Below, piece after piece: positions 1 through 12,679 of a DNA stretch of 64,000 bases. Within the stretch, counting starts at the first letter, position 1; every line of letters starts with the position of its first letter. The translations under genes were made by a program, and so were the position numbers. The notes beneath the pieces are model-generated. The model was not told the DNA's origin. It ran no database searches and worked only from the letters and a program-made list of their open reading frames with translations. Origin of the DNA: Apostichopus japonicus (lineage: Eukaryota; Echinodermata; Holothuroidea; Aspidochirotida; Stichopodidae); the NCBI RefSeq assembly GCF_037975245.1, contig NC_092575.1, forward strand, positions 25,940,841 to 26,004,840, in the 5' to 3' direction.

Positions 1-843
1 AGCCAGGAATTTGAAAAGGGGGGGGGGATTGGTTGCGATTGATATGTGGGAGAGGTGTAAGGGGAGGGGGTGTCCCACTACCCTTTGAGATATGCTGAAC
101 AATTAAAGGTCCTTAGATGCGATCTGGTGCAATGTTTTGCCAGTTTCATCATTATCATATGATATCATATTATCAGCAGATTTTGTTTCCTGTTTCCATT
201 CTTTTACCTAATATATCAGAAAGACTAAAATAGAGCTCTTTTACAATTTTTCCAGTAGGATGAATATTGTTTATTGTCCATTGTATGGACTTTAATACAT
301 TTGACGAACTTAACTGATGGACAATATAAACTTTCATATTTTGTAAGACAGCCAGATGTGCAGTGGCTTAACAAAAATATCGTTATCGCAGTGTATTAGC
401 AGTGTAATACTTATTTCTAGGAAGTGTGTATCACGTACGATTGCTAGCTTAGCTCCATAACATGCTGTTCGTGCAACGAAAATTAGGACGAATCATAAAA
501 AGGATGAGAACAAACGTTATCGACGTCGTTGTGCATATACGGTTCAAAACACTCCATCGAGTGCAGTTAGGTAGGCAATATGTATTTTATAACGCAGTGG
601 CCTACTGTAGGCTTGTAATAGGCTATATGCTAGGTTTAGCTTATTGCAGCTGCCAAACTAAATAAGTAGTTAAATCAGTAGGCATGAATGTTACTACGAT
701 TATAATCGAGTTAACGGAGCTGACGAGTATTCAAGATCAAAGAGCACTGACAAAGTACCATGCTAAAAAAAAAACAACAGTTTAAAAAAAATCAACACTA
801 AAAGGGGGGAGCAGTCGCTCCCCCCCCCCCGGCTACGTCCCTG
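1..843. mobile_element. Right part of a hAT-like non-autonomous DNA transposon
   Basis: The stretch ends at 831-843 in GGCTACGTCCCTG, preceded by long G and C runs; read from the other strand this is CAGGGACGTAGCC, the CAGGG-type terminus common in hAT elements. Positions 50-140 resemble positions 32100-32200 inside a better-defined hAT element (a purine/C-rich 'aaggggaggg.gtgtccc' segment followed by an AT-rich 'cttagatgc' stretch). No transposase is visible. The left end lies outside the window, so the target duplication cannot be tested. Whether the whole 843 bases belong to one insertion is inference. Confidence 0.45.
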
Positions 844-1680
844 TGTTAAAGAACATGAATGGAAGTACATATTCTGCAAAAATTGGGTCAATTGACGCAA
901 TTTTAGATTCCTTGGGCCTACCAGGAGCAGCATACGAAATTGTTTACTTCTGAGTGAAGAGGTTTATTTACAAATGACGAAAATTGTAGGCTCTTATATC
1001 AGAGAAATCTACATAGTCATGATACCGAAATTTGATAGTGCCATGAATGGCCAATTTTTCAAGTAACCAGAGATCCGTTTACCTAGTGAGAACTTTTATC
1101 TAGACTTAGAGACCAACCACAATACTTTTGTGATTTAGTGTGTAAGTCAATGGGGTTTTAATAGGCGTATATTAACTTAGAAGTGCACATCTTGGAAAAA
1201 TGCCGTACTTTGTCATATTGTGGTATTTAAAAGATGTCCTTTTGTTGAGACATTTAAAAAAAGTGTAATCATTCAGTGCCCCCTTTGCTGATAAATTTAA
1301 GTAATCAATCAAATGGTGCTGTTTCGTTGTCATATCAAAATAACAGAATATGTGGCACAGAATGCAAAAAGGATCCATTTTATCTTCGTGCTTTACCTTA
1401 AAGCAACGTCACCGTGATGTCCTACTACCCTTAGGATTTTGTGTGTTAACCCCCCCCCCCCCCTTCGACATTGAACACTTTCCCACATTTCAGGAGTTAT
1501 CTGGGGAACGAACAGCCCGGTTTATGAAAGATGTTTAGTATACAACATTGCTTGAATAACTATATATATAGGTGAATGTAAAGTAAACAAATAATAAATA
1601 TTTTTTTATTATACTGTCATGTATAATTATCGCCAAGTATAAACAAATTTGGAACCTTTATAATATATGTATATATATGT
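844..1680. other. No gene recognised
   Basis: AT-rich unique-looking DNA with a run of 13 C near 1450 and TA-rich simple sequence near 1560 and 1660. The short open frames here look random. Confidence 0.5.
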
Positions 1681-2046
1681 TTCCCCAGACTCCTCAACAT
1701 ATCCTACAGGGACCACATCTCCAATCAAGAAGTGAGGAAAAGAATTGGCCAGGCTATCGGGCCTAACGATGACCTCCTCACCATTGTGAAAAAAAAACGC
1801 AAATTGAGATGGTATGGCCATGTCACAAGATCTACAGGACTGGCTAAGACGATCCTGCAGGGCACGGTACCGGGAGGAAGAAGGAGAGGCAGACAGAGGA
1901 AAAGATGGGAGGACAACATCCCAGAGTGGACGGGCCTCAAACTGCCTGATGCCCTTCGAGAGGCCGAGGACAGGGAGAAGTGGAAAGAAATAGTTGGAAG
2001 GGCATCTGTGGCGCCCCTACGGTCTACCAGACTCCGGGATAGGTGA
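1681..2046 (+). pseudogene. LINE (non-LTR retrotransposon) ORF2 C-terminal fragment
   Basis: An open frame without a natural start encodes the extreme C-terminus of a LINE reverse-transcriptase protein. It reads LLNISYRDHISNQEV near its start, then RWYGHVTR at about residues 40-47, GRRRGRQRKRWEDNI further on, and ends in a stop at 2044-2046. This RWYGHV...RKRWEDNI signature is typical of the post-RT tail of many animal LINEs. The fragment is bounded on both sides by TA simple repeats (1660-1680 and 2058-2070) and followed by a GTGAG repeat, which could be its 3' simple-repeat tail. Everything upstream (endonuclease, RT core) is missing, as expected of 5' truncation. No host gene is implied. 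Confidence 0.8.
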
Positions 2047-3139
2047 GGTGAGGTGATATATATATAAAATAATAATTATACTTACAAGGTTTTTGTGTTG
2101 ACCATTTTGATATGTGCTTAATTAGTTCTTCGAGAATTATATTAATGCAGCGAGAGTCCTGATCTGCGAATAAAGTTAGAAAAATTCTTAAGAAAGAAAT
2201 ACAACTTTCTAAGAAAAATTCTTATGGAGGAATATCGCAATAAATACAGAGATCACCAGAACGGAAAGAAAACTTCTTTGGGTGAACGCTGTGACCTTGT
2301 TTATGTTTAACGAGCAACCTTGAATGTAATATGATGGATGAAATGATGTTTTGGTCATTGCGATGGGTTCCCTAGACTTATTCTTTAATTGATCCCGATT
2401 CTAAAATCTACTATTAATCAGGAAGTTAACGTACGGTTACAGTTCTATTTAGTCATCCTGAAAAAGACGACGAAATCGTGAGAAAATAGTTGAAATTGAT
2501 TAAAAAATGAAACATTCATATATATACGATTGTCAAGAGTGGAGATTTTCTTTAACGAAATTTACATTTTTATTCAATATGTCACTTACAGGCATATTAC
2601 AGAAGTTAGCTATACTTCCTACATTGGAGTATTGTTAATAACAATTCAGAAAAGTTCTACTGTATTTGAATGACAGACGTTTGTGCAAGACAGGTGCATG
2701 TGAGGTACAGCGAATATTCTTCGAAAGGTCTTGAATATAAACTTGTTCTTGAGATAATTCGATACGTTCTTGTATGCTGAGTCGCTGGCAGGTCAACGAA
2801 GCGTGTAGTGATAACACAAATTTCAAACAGAGGGCCCTTTGAGATCATTTAAAAGACAACGAAATGCTATGACTTTGATCAGAGGATGATACAAATTCTG
2901 AACTGCATTATATACTAAACGCTATACTAAACGAACGTTATGAAGTTATTTAATAAATACATCGAATTTTATTCTCGAAAGGGGGAGCAACAGGGAGGAG
3001 GGAGGGAGGGGGTTGGCGTAAAATCATATAAAGATGTCTGTAAAGTCTACAGATCATTAGGATAATCTCTTAACCTGAGATATTCCCCTCCCTCTCAACC
3101 TAACTTCAATGGAGTAAGTGGGCCACTCCCGTATGTACT
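2047..3139. other. No gene recognised
   Basis: AT-rich DNA with a purine-rich G stretch at 2981-3012. No coding signal, splice-flanked exon or repeat structure is seen. Confidence 0.5.
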
Positions 3140-3143
3140 TTAA

Positions 3144-3378
3144 AGGTAGTCTGTATTGGCCCCGAATTAAAGCACGCTGTAATTGCTAGAAGTTTTCAAA
3201 AAGTACTTTCCTGGAGGTTTTTTACTCTCCAAATTGTTCTCAGACATTTTTAAGGAACACACAAGATGACTGAATGTCCCAGTTAGGAAAATCTCCTCGA
3301 CGATTGTAATAAAAACAGTTTAACCAAAGGTGACCATGTTTGAATATCTAGCAAACTTGGGGCCAATACAGCATACCT
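3144..3378. mobile_element. 235-bp TTAA-flanked MITE
   Basis: TTAA stands at 3140-3143 and again at 3379-3382. Inside, the left end reads AGGTAGTCTGTATTGGCCCC and the right end, read from the minus strand, AGGTATGCTGTATTGGCCCC, so 20-bp inverted ends differ at two positions. A TTAA target duplication is what piggyBac and Kolobok transposases make. The interior has no coding capacity, so this is a non-autonomous copy. Confidence 0.8.
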
Positions 3379-3382
3379 TTAA

Positions 3383-4073
3383 GGTCTTCCCAAGGCCATC
3401 TCAAGATTGACTAATTTCTATGTCTAAAACATAAAAGAATAAATTTCAGGTCACTATGACGTCACCCTTATAACAATAAGATTGAGTGGGTGGTTGTCAT
3501 CCAGACACGCTACTATACTACTAACGAGCGATACCGTCGAAAGTTTAGCAGGATTTGTCAGTTAAACTTTCCTTTGTCTGTTTGTTCGTGCTCCTTGTGT
3601 CCTGTTCCGATATATTTTAGCACACAAGATTATCCAAGCCAACAGTTCAATGTTCACGAGCATATTTCAATATCGTGTAGTATAGAACAATACACATCTT
3701 TCAGTATGTAAACTGTATAACGCTACGGTTAACAAAATCCCAACAGTTGAACGTCACCAAAGAATTCCCCAAGATTGTGCAATACTATTGCTCAACATCG
3801 GGGAATCCCTGATAGTGAAGCGATATTTCGTAATAGTTTGTTCGCACTCCAAATTTAGTGTCGCTGTCAACCAAAAAGCGGCTTCGAAAGGCAGGTATTT
3901 GCTAACCGTAGAGAAAGAGCAGTAACACACAATGGTAGCGTAGATGTAACCATGATCAAAAATAGATATATCCGTAACAACCGTTAGACCTAGGCAAAGG
4001 GTACGACGCATATGATATTGTACCCGAACTTTATCATTGTACATCGTATTTGTTATTCTCGTTAGGGCTATCA
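3383..4073. other. No gene recognised
   Basis: Ordinary AT-rich sequence. Open frames on either strand are short and unlike known domains. Confidence 0.45.
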
Positions 4074-4798
4074 CAGTGACATCGCCAAAGGGGGGGGGGG
4101 GATGGGAGCGTGCCCTCCCTCCAAAAATATCGTGCCCCCCAAGTGCCCCCCCCCCCAAATGTAGTGTTTAAGAGATACTTTTTTTTACAACGGACGAAAC
4201 GTATTATGTTCATCAGTTAAATTTCTTTCCACTGACCATCACAATAACCAGTTGTTCTCTTACTAAAAAGGTCACAGAGGCCCCGGCGTGAATCGCTAGT
4301 GCTTAAACCTCACTACTATCCTGCATGAATTTAAATTTAACTTTTAACACTGTTCTCCACGTAATAAACTTTTCCCTAACCCTCTTGAGATGGAGAGGCT
4401 GAAGTATGCTTCCGCCCAAACTTTTCAAGCGGAAAACTGCTTTGTGTTCTCTCATAATGGATCATCACTAGATAGCACCAAATTGCATCTTATGACCCTT
4501 AAATATTTACAAACATTATCAAAGCAAAAGGTTTAATATTCCTTTTTTTGTATTACTTTTTGATCCGCCTCAATTAAAAACATAAATCTCGGACAGACTA
4601 AGCCTGAAAATTCTAAACAGAAAGTTATGTCAAGTTGCAGATTGGATCTAAGGACCCTAAAGTAATCAAAACCCCCCTCCCATTACACTCCTCTTCCAGG
4701 ACGGCACTCTCAATAAACATCGTGCCCCCTAAATAAGTGCTGTGCACCCCCCCCCCCCCTGTGCCCCCAAAAGATTGAAATGTCTGGCGACTCCACTG
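4074..4798. mobile_element. Possible hAT-like non-autonomous element
   Basis: Left end CAGTGACATCGCCA and right end (minus strand) CAGTGGAGTCGCCA form imperfect inverted ends. Both are followed inward by long G runs and a 'gtgccc' motif, also in inverted orientation. CAGTG ends are typical of hAT elements, but I find no matching 8-bp target duplication, so the exact borders are uncertain. No transposase frame is present. Confidence 0.45.
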
Positions 4799-6914
4799 GT
4801 CTGACTAGTATATAACAGTAAACCTTCCGTTGAAGGCAATGAATTATACAGATAGCCTATACCGTGCATACATATATGTGATTGCTATATCCATGTAGCT
4901 TTGTTTGAAGTCAGGGTGTATTGTACATTCACAGTTTGTACACAGCCAACAGTATAGGATACACTGTTACGACTAACTTGACTTGTTCATGTTAGGAAAC
5001 GCCATACTTTTGTTATAAAAAAAAAAACGATTGCTATGAGGTGAAAACTGGTTTTTCCCACTATTGTCAGTATTATTATTATATTAGGCGATACCGCGAT
5101 ATAAATTGTTGACACTTACGCTTGGCGTATGCTATCCCAGTTATAACATGATTAATTGGTTATGGGCGTCCATCCACAGGTGGACATGTCCCCCACCACT
5201 TTTTAAGATGGTACAGACACAATATCAAATGTCCCCCTACTTGTGCACATTTTTGTACCACTTAACTATACTGGGTCATAATTTGTTACAACTCTTATAT
5301 TCATCCTATGTAAATTTCTTAAAGATCGCGAGTGCAGTCAGTCGACAGGAATTTTGTGATTTATGTACATGAATGATGGATTTGTACCGCAAGCGCTGTC
5401 CAAATTGGATAATTTGGCTATGCTACAAGCACACGATACGTGTTCCATCTAACACACACTATATGCATACACAGTGTCTGAGAGATAGGCCTACAACACG
5501 TTCGTATGTTTTCTGTTGCATAGCTGTATAGCAGTGACAGAAAATGCTAAGTTCGAAACATTTTATCTTTATTTAAGGCTTATTTGGGTGGTAGAACTTT
5601 GATGTTGTATGTGCAGTGATCCTGCTGGCGAACGGGGTGCCAAAGGGTTGGCTCAAGAAGGTGCGCTTGGGATCGCCCATTCCCGACCATCTAGATAGCT
5701 ATTGAAAATGAGGCCTGAATCACTGACCATGCATGCAGCTTCTATTGTCAAGTGGCAACCAGTGCAAACGGTTATTTTCCGAAACGTGATACATCAAAGT
5801 CACGAAATACGGGGCTACCCGACATGAATTGAGAATTGGCGGGGGGGGGGGGTAGATGCATGGTCACAGCAGGAGAGAAATTATAAAATTCAAAGGTATT
5901 ACAATTCAACGTTGGCTTAATAGGGACATGGGGGGGGGATTTCAAAATGTGGCTTTTTATCTCATAATTGTTACTTATAAAGTAAATATCAAATGGCAAA
6001 ACGTTTGAGATGAAAGTCTAAAGTATATATATACTTTCCGTACTTTCCGATGATAACTTCCGCTGAAAAGTTTCTTGTGCGGAAAACAACTTTTTTTAAA
6101 ACTTACCAGTACACTATGTTTTTCTTCAATTTTAGGATATAAAATCCAGGATGATGATAATAACATAGTATCAAAGAAAGTCGATAAGGATATGTTAGAC
6201 TGAGTTCATGTCAGGAAAGTTAAGCTGCTTATAATTTACTGGATGCATGGGTCTGTTTAATTAGGGATTATGTAAAGAACTACAAGGCGGTCGCGATCGG
6301 CGTAACAGGCATAAGCAGGTTATAGATTTGATATATGTCATTTTCTGATATTTGTGTGTGTGTGTGTGTGTCACGTGCTTGTTCAATATGTTTATAAGTT
6401 TACTTAATTTTCTATAGTTCATAAAACATTTTCTGAACGGATATTTGTAAATTAGTATTTGATTTGCCGAGACTGAGTTGTTAAATGTACAAGTTTATTG
6501 GAAGAATAAAGTTGGAAAATTCATATATTCCTGCTTTCATTCAAACGAGGGAAACGTTGTAATAAGTCATTGCGCTACTGCAGTACGATATCACATATTA
6601 ATTGTAGCATGATATTTAATCTAATGTGATAAACAGGACTTTCTATGTAGGGCTCTGAATATATATCTTGTATAGAGTATAAACAATATTACTCGTATCG
6701 TTGTACCATTCAACATCTTTCTCGGACTTAATTTTTCTTGATACTGCACGTTAATTTCATAAGATAAATCATAAAAGAAAAACACAATTTGATTGTTTCC
6801 TGATCGTCATTCTATTGCTAGTGCCTCTCGGTACTTTTAGTGAAATTATAGGAAGTTGGCTACTAAACGAGAAAAGCTGACTTAATGATAGGGAGATTAT
6901 TAATATAGGATATC
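4799..6914. other. No gene recognised
   Basis: AT-rich DNA with a (TG)n microsatellite at about 6352-6371 and G runs near 5840 and 5930. A motif around 6045-6120 (aagtttcttgtgcgg ... tacactatgtt) resembles 9155-9210, suggesting a further dispersed repeat that I cannot delimit. Confidence 0.4.
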
Positions 6915-7810
6915 AATTTCAATTAAATTTCTGTATTCCAGTATAAATTATAAAATTTATAAATAGGACACATAAAAATGATACATAAAAGACTTAAACA
7001 TGTACAAACATGAAAGCATGAACAAAACAAGAAATAAGATAGACGATTAGAAGTTTTAAAGATTAAAAGAATTATAACAGAGATTCTAACAACCCATTTT
7101 GAATAGAAATGGCTATTCTGTAGATAAATGAGTTCTTAAAAAGCATAATTCTAAAAGATGGCAAGATAGTAGGATTACGTAGATTGTACTTGTTGGTTCT
7201 ATTGCACAGAGAGATCAACTCGGAGTGAAGTGGGTGATCTTTAGAACTATGTATATTCTTAGCTAGTCTTATAAATTCAGTTTTAGCAGCAGTGTTTACT
7301 TTAGCAACAAGGCTTTCATAGTCGAGATTAAATATATTTGAGCAGTATTTCAAGAAACTTCTGGTTCTTTTCTTGTCCTTTTCAAGTAGAAGGTGATACC
7401 AGACAGGAACTGCATACACAATCACTGGCAGAATTGATGAGTTGAAAACCTTATCTCTTACATTAGAATTGAATCTAAGGAGTAATGTATGCCAACGTTG
7501 ATACAATATAATACACCTTAGACATCGTTTTAGATATATATTTAGTAACGGTTAACTTGGCGTCAATATCAACTCCTAAGTACATAGTATGAGATACCCG
7601 CTCAACAATGGAGCCTTGAACCTGAGTTTTCTGATCCCTGGTCTGAATGAGACCTTGATGTTTAATGTTAATGTTTTCAAAAATTATTTCTTTAGATTTC
7701 TTAGGATTAAGTAAGAGGTTCTTCTGCTCACACAAATTGACCATATTATCAATACATGATTTATAGTCATTGCCAGCACAGCTGGCAATGAAAGTGTATG
7801 AGAGGTGGTG
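6915..7810 (-). pseudogene. LINE reverse transcriptase fragment (CR1/L2-like), 3' end
   Basis: Reading the minus strand from about 7810, one frame gives NDYKSCIDNMVNLCEQKNL followed by LLLNPKKSKEIIFEN and then YLGVDIDAKL. This is the block just after the RT active site (W/NxxxLxLNxxKtK, YLGvxxD). A second frame, from about 7506 down to 7072, continues with VFNSSILPVIVYAVPVWYHL and DHPLHSELISL, the usual C-terminal part. The frame change near 7500 and the missing YADD core show that it is dead. The sequence below the stop ends in an AT-rich tail around 6915-6960, probably the 3' UTR. It lies alone among non-coding DNA. Confidence 0.8.
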
Positions 7811-8440
7811 GCTTTATTACAGTGTGACATACAGGACTCCGAGCCAAGAATTTGATTTCTCTCAACGATGGGCTTGGAATGGTAACTTGAGTCACATGCA
7901 GTCTGTTTACTAATGTCCAAGCCTTGGTTATTGACTGAAAGCAATATTTCTAGCACCAATTTTTATCTTTTAAGAAACAATATTCAGGTTTCTTATCATT
8001 TTTAGAACAACAATGACATTTGTTAATTATAAAAACGTATAAAATACATTTTTTTATCATTGAAATAATGATACTGCACTAGGCTACATCTAACTATTTA
8101 GGGCTTAGGATGAGACATAAATGATAACCTCTTTCCAAACTTTCTACAAACTGACTCAGTGTGGAAAAAAGCACAACAAAAACAACTGATAATGAAGACG
8201 ATAATGATGTGCACCGACAATGTTTATTATTTATGTTATAGATCCGAGAGAAGCAACATTTAATGTGCAGCATATCCCTCTATTATCCTTAATTGATCTC
8301 CACTATGCAGTCAAATGTTCAAACTTCTTCAATTGTCCTAACCAGCACATCATGATCTAAGAATTTCAAACTACTCAGGCTCTACAAATGTTGAAATAGG
8401 TCTATATTTAAAACAATTTAACAAATTGTTAACAAAAGTA
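7811..8440. other. No gene recognised
   Basis: AT-rich DNA between a LINE fragment and a dispersed repeat. Nothing supportable is seen. Confidence 0.4.
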
Positions 8441-8935
8441 GGCTAACGTGTCCACGGCAAACATTTGTTAACCAACTCAAACATATAAAATGATGCAGGC
8501 TACTATTGGTTTGGGCGATACTCACTGACAGTTACAGTTTGCTGGCGTGACTTATCTGTCTGCCTGGTATCGTTTGTATGTATTGGTACAGATGTTGCAC
8601 TAGACTGGTGATGTATTGGTACAGATGGTGCACTAGGCTGGTGACTGGTGATAAATGTAGGGATCCACTACCAGGAGAGAACACACTTACTCATGTTGGT
8701 AGGAGAAACAAAGTGGAACCATTGGGCAGCTTCAAACTTGTCAAAATGAAGCAGAAAACTGTTGAATTATGCAGATTAATCTTTGACAGGTATTACCAGC
8801 ACGGTCTACAAAAGAGGAACTAACTAGTAAGGTCGGTTCTACCCAAATTATAGCTATGATTCGTTGAGCATTTTGAATGAGTGAGGGTTATTGTCCTATA
8901 CAGCCATTGTGAATCATTTCGAGGTGAAAAAATAT
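8441..8935 (+). repeat. Dispersed repeat 'X', copy 1
   Basis: This ~495-bp stretch is found again in inverted orientation at 62349-62760 plus 63863-64000. Shared landmarks are tccacggc at the left, a minisatellite of ~33-bp units (atgtattggtacagatggtg...) with two units here, a block ending in aaaagaggaactaacta, and a right end at ggtgaaaaaat. An open frame of 81 codons (8578-8823) is preserved in both copies but begins inside the minisatellite and matches no family I know. There are no obvious inverted ends or tRNA-like boxes, so the class is unknown. Confidence 0.7.
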
Positions 8936-11796
8936 GTTTGTTCTTCACGTGAATACTGACAATGACAAGCAAAATGCCAAGTCTTTATCATTCAGCGAGT
9001 ATTCTACACTATATAAGGCATATTAATAATACAAGTCCACGCGCAAATCACATGATATAGAGGGAGGAAGTAGCAGTAACTGGTCCGAAAGTGTCGCATT
9101 CTACTTACCACAGTCAACAAATAACACAGTAGTTGCGTGACAATGATACTGATATGAAAATTTCTTGGGCGAAAAACCCCTTTTTTCACAAACATGTACA
9201 CTATGTTTGTTTCATACCAGTCTAGATTCTCCAAGCGATTGGCTGGCATTACGTCATTGACTGCTGCTTCGACCTGCATGGTTGTAATTGTCGTCAGATG
9301 CATCTGTTTCTGGCTCAAACATATAGGGTTGTTGGTCTCCCTGAGGTGGTAATTCGATATCCATATTAGACTGTGGAATTTTATCCGATTTTGAGCCGCC
9401 TGTCTCAATTCCCCCCCCCCCCCCTTCCCTCTATCTCCCCTTGTTTCACCCTTTGTCACTCCTATTCTCTTAGCTCTCCTTTTTTCTCCACACCTTCCTG
9501 TCTTTGTCATTCTGCAGTTTAATGTTACCTTCTTCCCTTAATATTCTCGTTGTCCCTTTGCAGTTTATCTCCTACCTCTCCTCTTCCCCCTGTTGGTTTA
9601 TTTCTTCTCTCCATCCTTTGTCTATTATTTCTCTTACATCAATCTCTTTTGTGTTCACCCTGCTCATTATTATGTGTGTATTCTGTGTTTGTATTTGTCT
9701 CATGTAGTTTTTGTTACTTGTCCTTCAGCCTCTAAGAAAGACACTGCTAGGATGAAAACGTCAGGCCCACTTACTTTTACACATGCTTTCAGTAAGGGCT
9801 AGTAGTTATAGCAACCCGTATATTTATTCGAAAGGTTTGATTAACTATGAAGGATTGAAACATTGTAGATTGAAAGCTGTTCACAGTTTTTGATTGGTAG
9901 ATGTTTTAACATGATTTAGACACCACATGTAAGACACGAAGAACAAACAAAGACAGTGCACCATGTAGAAAGATTTGTTTTGACTGTATTTCAGCAATGT
10001 AAAATGACAATGATGACGTCATAACTGTAACCGGGTAATCGCGAGAAGAACTATGCGATCAATCGGCTAAAACAAATTGTCGAATATCAGCACTACTGTA
10101 ACTCTTCTTATTAATATTCATATTTCATACATTTCAGAGAGTTTGAAAACATTTTTCATTCTGCATGAATGTTAAAACTATTAAAAGATGAACTGTAATA
10201 TGAAATTTTACTCCAAAACTTTGCACTGTCTCTACTATTTGCGCTTGAAATTTTAAATTCCTACCAAAGCATCACAATGTTACTGTGGAATTGCCATATA
10301 ACTAACTTAAACTCAGTTAAAGTTAGACCACATGCCTTTGCTAACGATCGCCTAGGCCTAACTTACCATATAGGCTAGGGCAAATGGGGGACATAAGTTA
10401 CGGCTAGGCTACTTAGACCTAGTAAATTACATTGTAGCCTATTCTGTAGGCCTAAGTTCGGCCAACCCAGTTCTAATCCAACTCTCGGATCCGGCCGGTG
10501 TGTCATAATTTGCACTATACAGCTGGATAATAGTTTGGCATCGAGTTAACATTGGATAATATTGTGGCATAGGTTAGGGATTTCAAATATTGAACTTGTG
10601 AATCGTTATTGGTAATTGCTATTTATCTCTGTGTGTACATTCTGTCGTTGCATATAAATGTTTATTACCATGTTGATATATGTTGTATTTGTGAATGATT
10701 ATTGGTAATTACATGTCTGGTGATAGTGTAAACGGAGAAGAAAGTAATACTCGCCATTTGGCTCTGTGCGCTTATTATGTCGCTGCATTTAAATTATGGT
10801 TTATATGACAAAAAATTATGGTTATAGTCTAAATGATAGCAATATAAAACATTTCATTTGTCTCTATGAGCGTCAAAGTGATATAGTTACATATGAACGA
10901 AATGAAACGACACACCATTTGAGTTCAGAAACAAATTTAATATCATTCTTTAACATCTTATTTTTGCTACAACGTATGGTCACTACTATAAATCATGATA
11001 TAGCCTGGTTAGGGGATCTTTATGCGATTAAGATGTTCCTACTTATTCTGCTAATACTGAAACAAGCTAGAACCTTTATAAAAGCAGTGTGAAAAAGACT
11101 GTCTGCCCTACGATATAATTTTACTTAACTTTCTACAAACTAGCTACCTTCACTGACAAGATCTAAGGGCTAAATAATTTTCAAAAAATCTCTCTCAGAG
11201 TGAGGGGACTTAGCCAGACTCCTCTGACTAGAACCTCTACCCCTTTATTGTCAGATCCTCACTCTGACTTCATCAGAGGGGTTACCAATCTCTTCCTGAA
11301 TATCAAACGTATTAGAGAAGCCAGATTGGTTGACCAATAGACTTGTGTTTTACAAATTCTGTTCTACCTTAGACACCAACAGTTTCAATTTTCACACAGA
11401 AGCATTATGGAATGAGTAATGGCTGTAAAGAATACGTAACAGGCTCCTCTAAGTTGTCAAAGAGAGTTACTAATGTGCTTTGGTATGGTACTAGATCACA
11501 TAATAGGGATTTGGGCAAGTTGAAATTACATTGTAATTGTTATTTTATTACATAACAGTATGTACACGGTATGTATGCATGCATTTATGTACGTACGTAA
11601 GTATGCACATGTGTATGGGTGTGTCTGTGTATGTATGTACGTATGGGTGTATGTATGCACAAGTCACATGTCGTGACCCACGGGAACACCCAAAATGTCC
11701 ATAAATGTGCCTGAAATTAATACAAAGGATACGTAACCTAATCTACAATAAATAAACAGGTCTATTAGAGTCATAAGGTTTTTTTAAATAATTCTT
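8936..11796. other. No gene recognised
   Basis: About 2.9 kb with a C run at 9411-9424, a pyrimidine-rich tract at 9420-9600 and several TAGGCCTA-like words near 10350-10450. Open frames are artefacts of low complexity or AT-rich noise. TG/GTAT simple sequence occurs at 11560-11660. Confidence 0.4.
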
Positions 11797-11863
11797 AACT
11801 TCGGTCGAAAATCGAACTCTTAATAATTCCACACTCAGTCGCGGTACTGAGCTATACGAAGCT
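11797..11863 (-). repeat. tRNA-like sequence (SINE head or tRNA pseudogene)
   Basis: On the minus strand the sequence holds an A-box-like TAGCTCAGTACCGC (11854-11841) and a B-box-like AGAGTTCGATTTTC (11820-11807) at tRNA spacing. The flanks AGCTTCG and CGAAGTT can form a seven-pair acceptor stem with one G-T pair. The T stem is poor and the length (67 nt) short, so a functional tRNA is unlikely. Confidence 0.35.
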
Positions 11864-12452
11864 TCTGTATCACTTTTATACGCTAGGTGGATCTAATTTT
11901 CGTGGTCGCAACTGAAGTTCAAAGCTGCAACCCCTAACGGATATATACGCAGACATGGAATGTAATAAATATGAAATGTTAGTTGTGAATTCAGCGGAGT
12001 ACTCTCTTAAAATGATAGACTGAAGAATTCAGTCTTCTGTGAGACTGAAATTGTTTTCAGTGTTATACACTGAGTTTAGACTGAGAAACACCTACTTAGA
12101 CTATATTATCAGTTACACCGTTCAGTCGCTGTTTTGGACTGACTGTATTAACCAATCAGCTAATCACATGTGGCATGGCATCTTACCATTTTCAGTCTCT
12201 GTATTCCACTGAAAAATGTATCCAATCAGAGAATAGAAATTGCGCCTACGTCATCCGAAAACTTGCAACTACGCCGCACAGAAATAAGTGACAACGACAA
12301 CGAGCGCTACAATTTGTGTACATATATACTACTATATTCTTCGCTTAGCTAGGTACTCGCAGTACTGTACGTACGCACGCCGTACACACAGCTAGGCATG
12401 AACGAGACAGACGACCGTATGTCTAAGCTAGAGTAAAGGTTATAAATTAGCA

Positions 12453-12522
12453 ATGGCTGAGTCTTTAAGAACTTTTCTTACAAATAAAGGTTTCCACGAA
12501 GAAGTGATAACAGTGTTCGAGG
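12453..12522 (+). CDS. First coding exon, SAM-like N-terminus
   Basis: The exon starts at ATG 12453 and encodes MAESLRTFLTNKGFHEEVI followed by TVFE, then enters a consensus donor G|GTATGT at 12522/12523 in phase 1. The pattern 'FLxxxGFxEEVIxxF' is the opening helix of SAM-type domains in many uncharacterised animal proteins. It lies 450 bp inside the left end of the 12001-17320 element. The continuation of the SAM fold must be on later exons, which I cannot place with certainty. It is too short to prove by itself; support comes from the ATG context, the donor site and the family-like pattern. Confidence 0.45.
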
Positions 12523-12679
12523 GTATGTATGTATGTTTTTTGTTGTTTTCCAATTAATACAGAATAAAAGCTTGGCAGTTCGTAACGTTAGTTATTCTAG
12601 GCTTGTGCGCGAGGTAGGCCTAGCTAGGCTGTACTATAGCAAATAGGGCCTCGGCTAGGCTATTGTTATAATTGGTGGG

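Noticed and set aside
3754-4158. 134-codon minus-strand open frame
   Set aside because: It crosses the G-run border of a hAT-like element and has no recognisable motif.
8578-8823. Small protein gene
   Set aside because: The frame starts in a minisatellite and lies in a dispersed repeat; with only two copies, its conservation cannot be separated from recent common ancestry.
9004-9510. 168-codon minus-strand frame with a basic N-terminus
   Set aside because: It runs through a C/pyrimidine-rich low-complexity tract and shows no domain or splice context.
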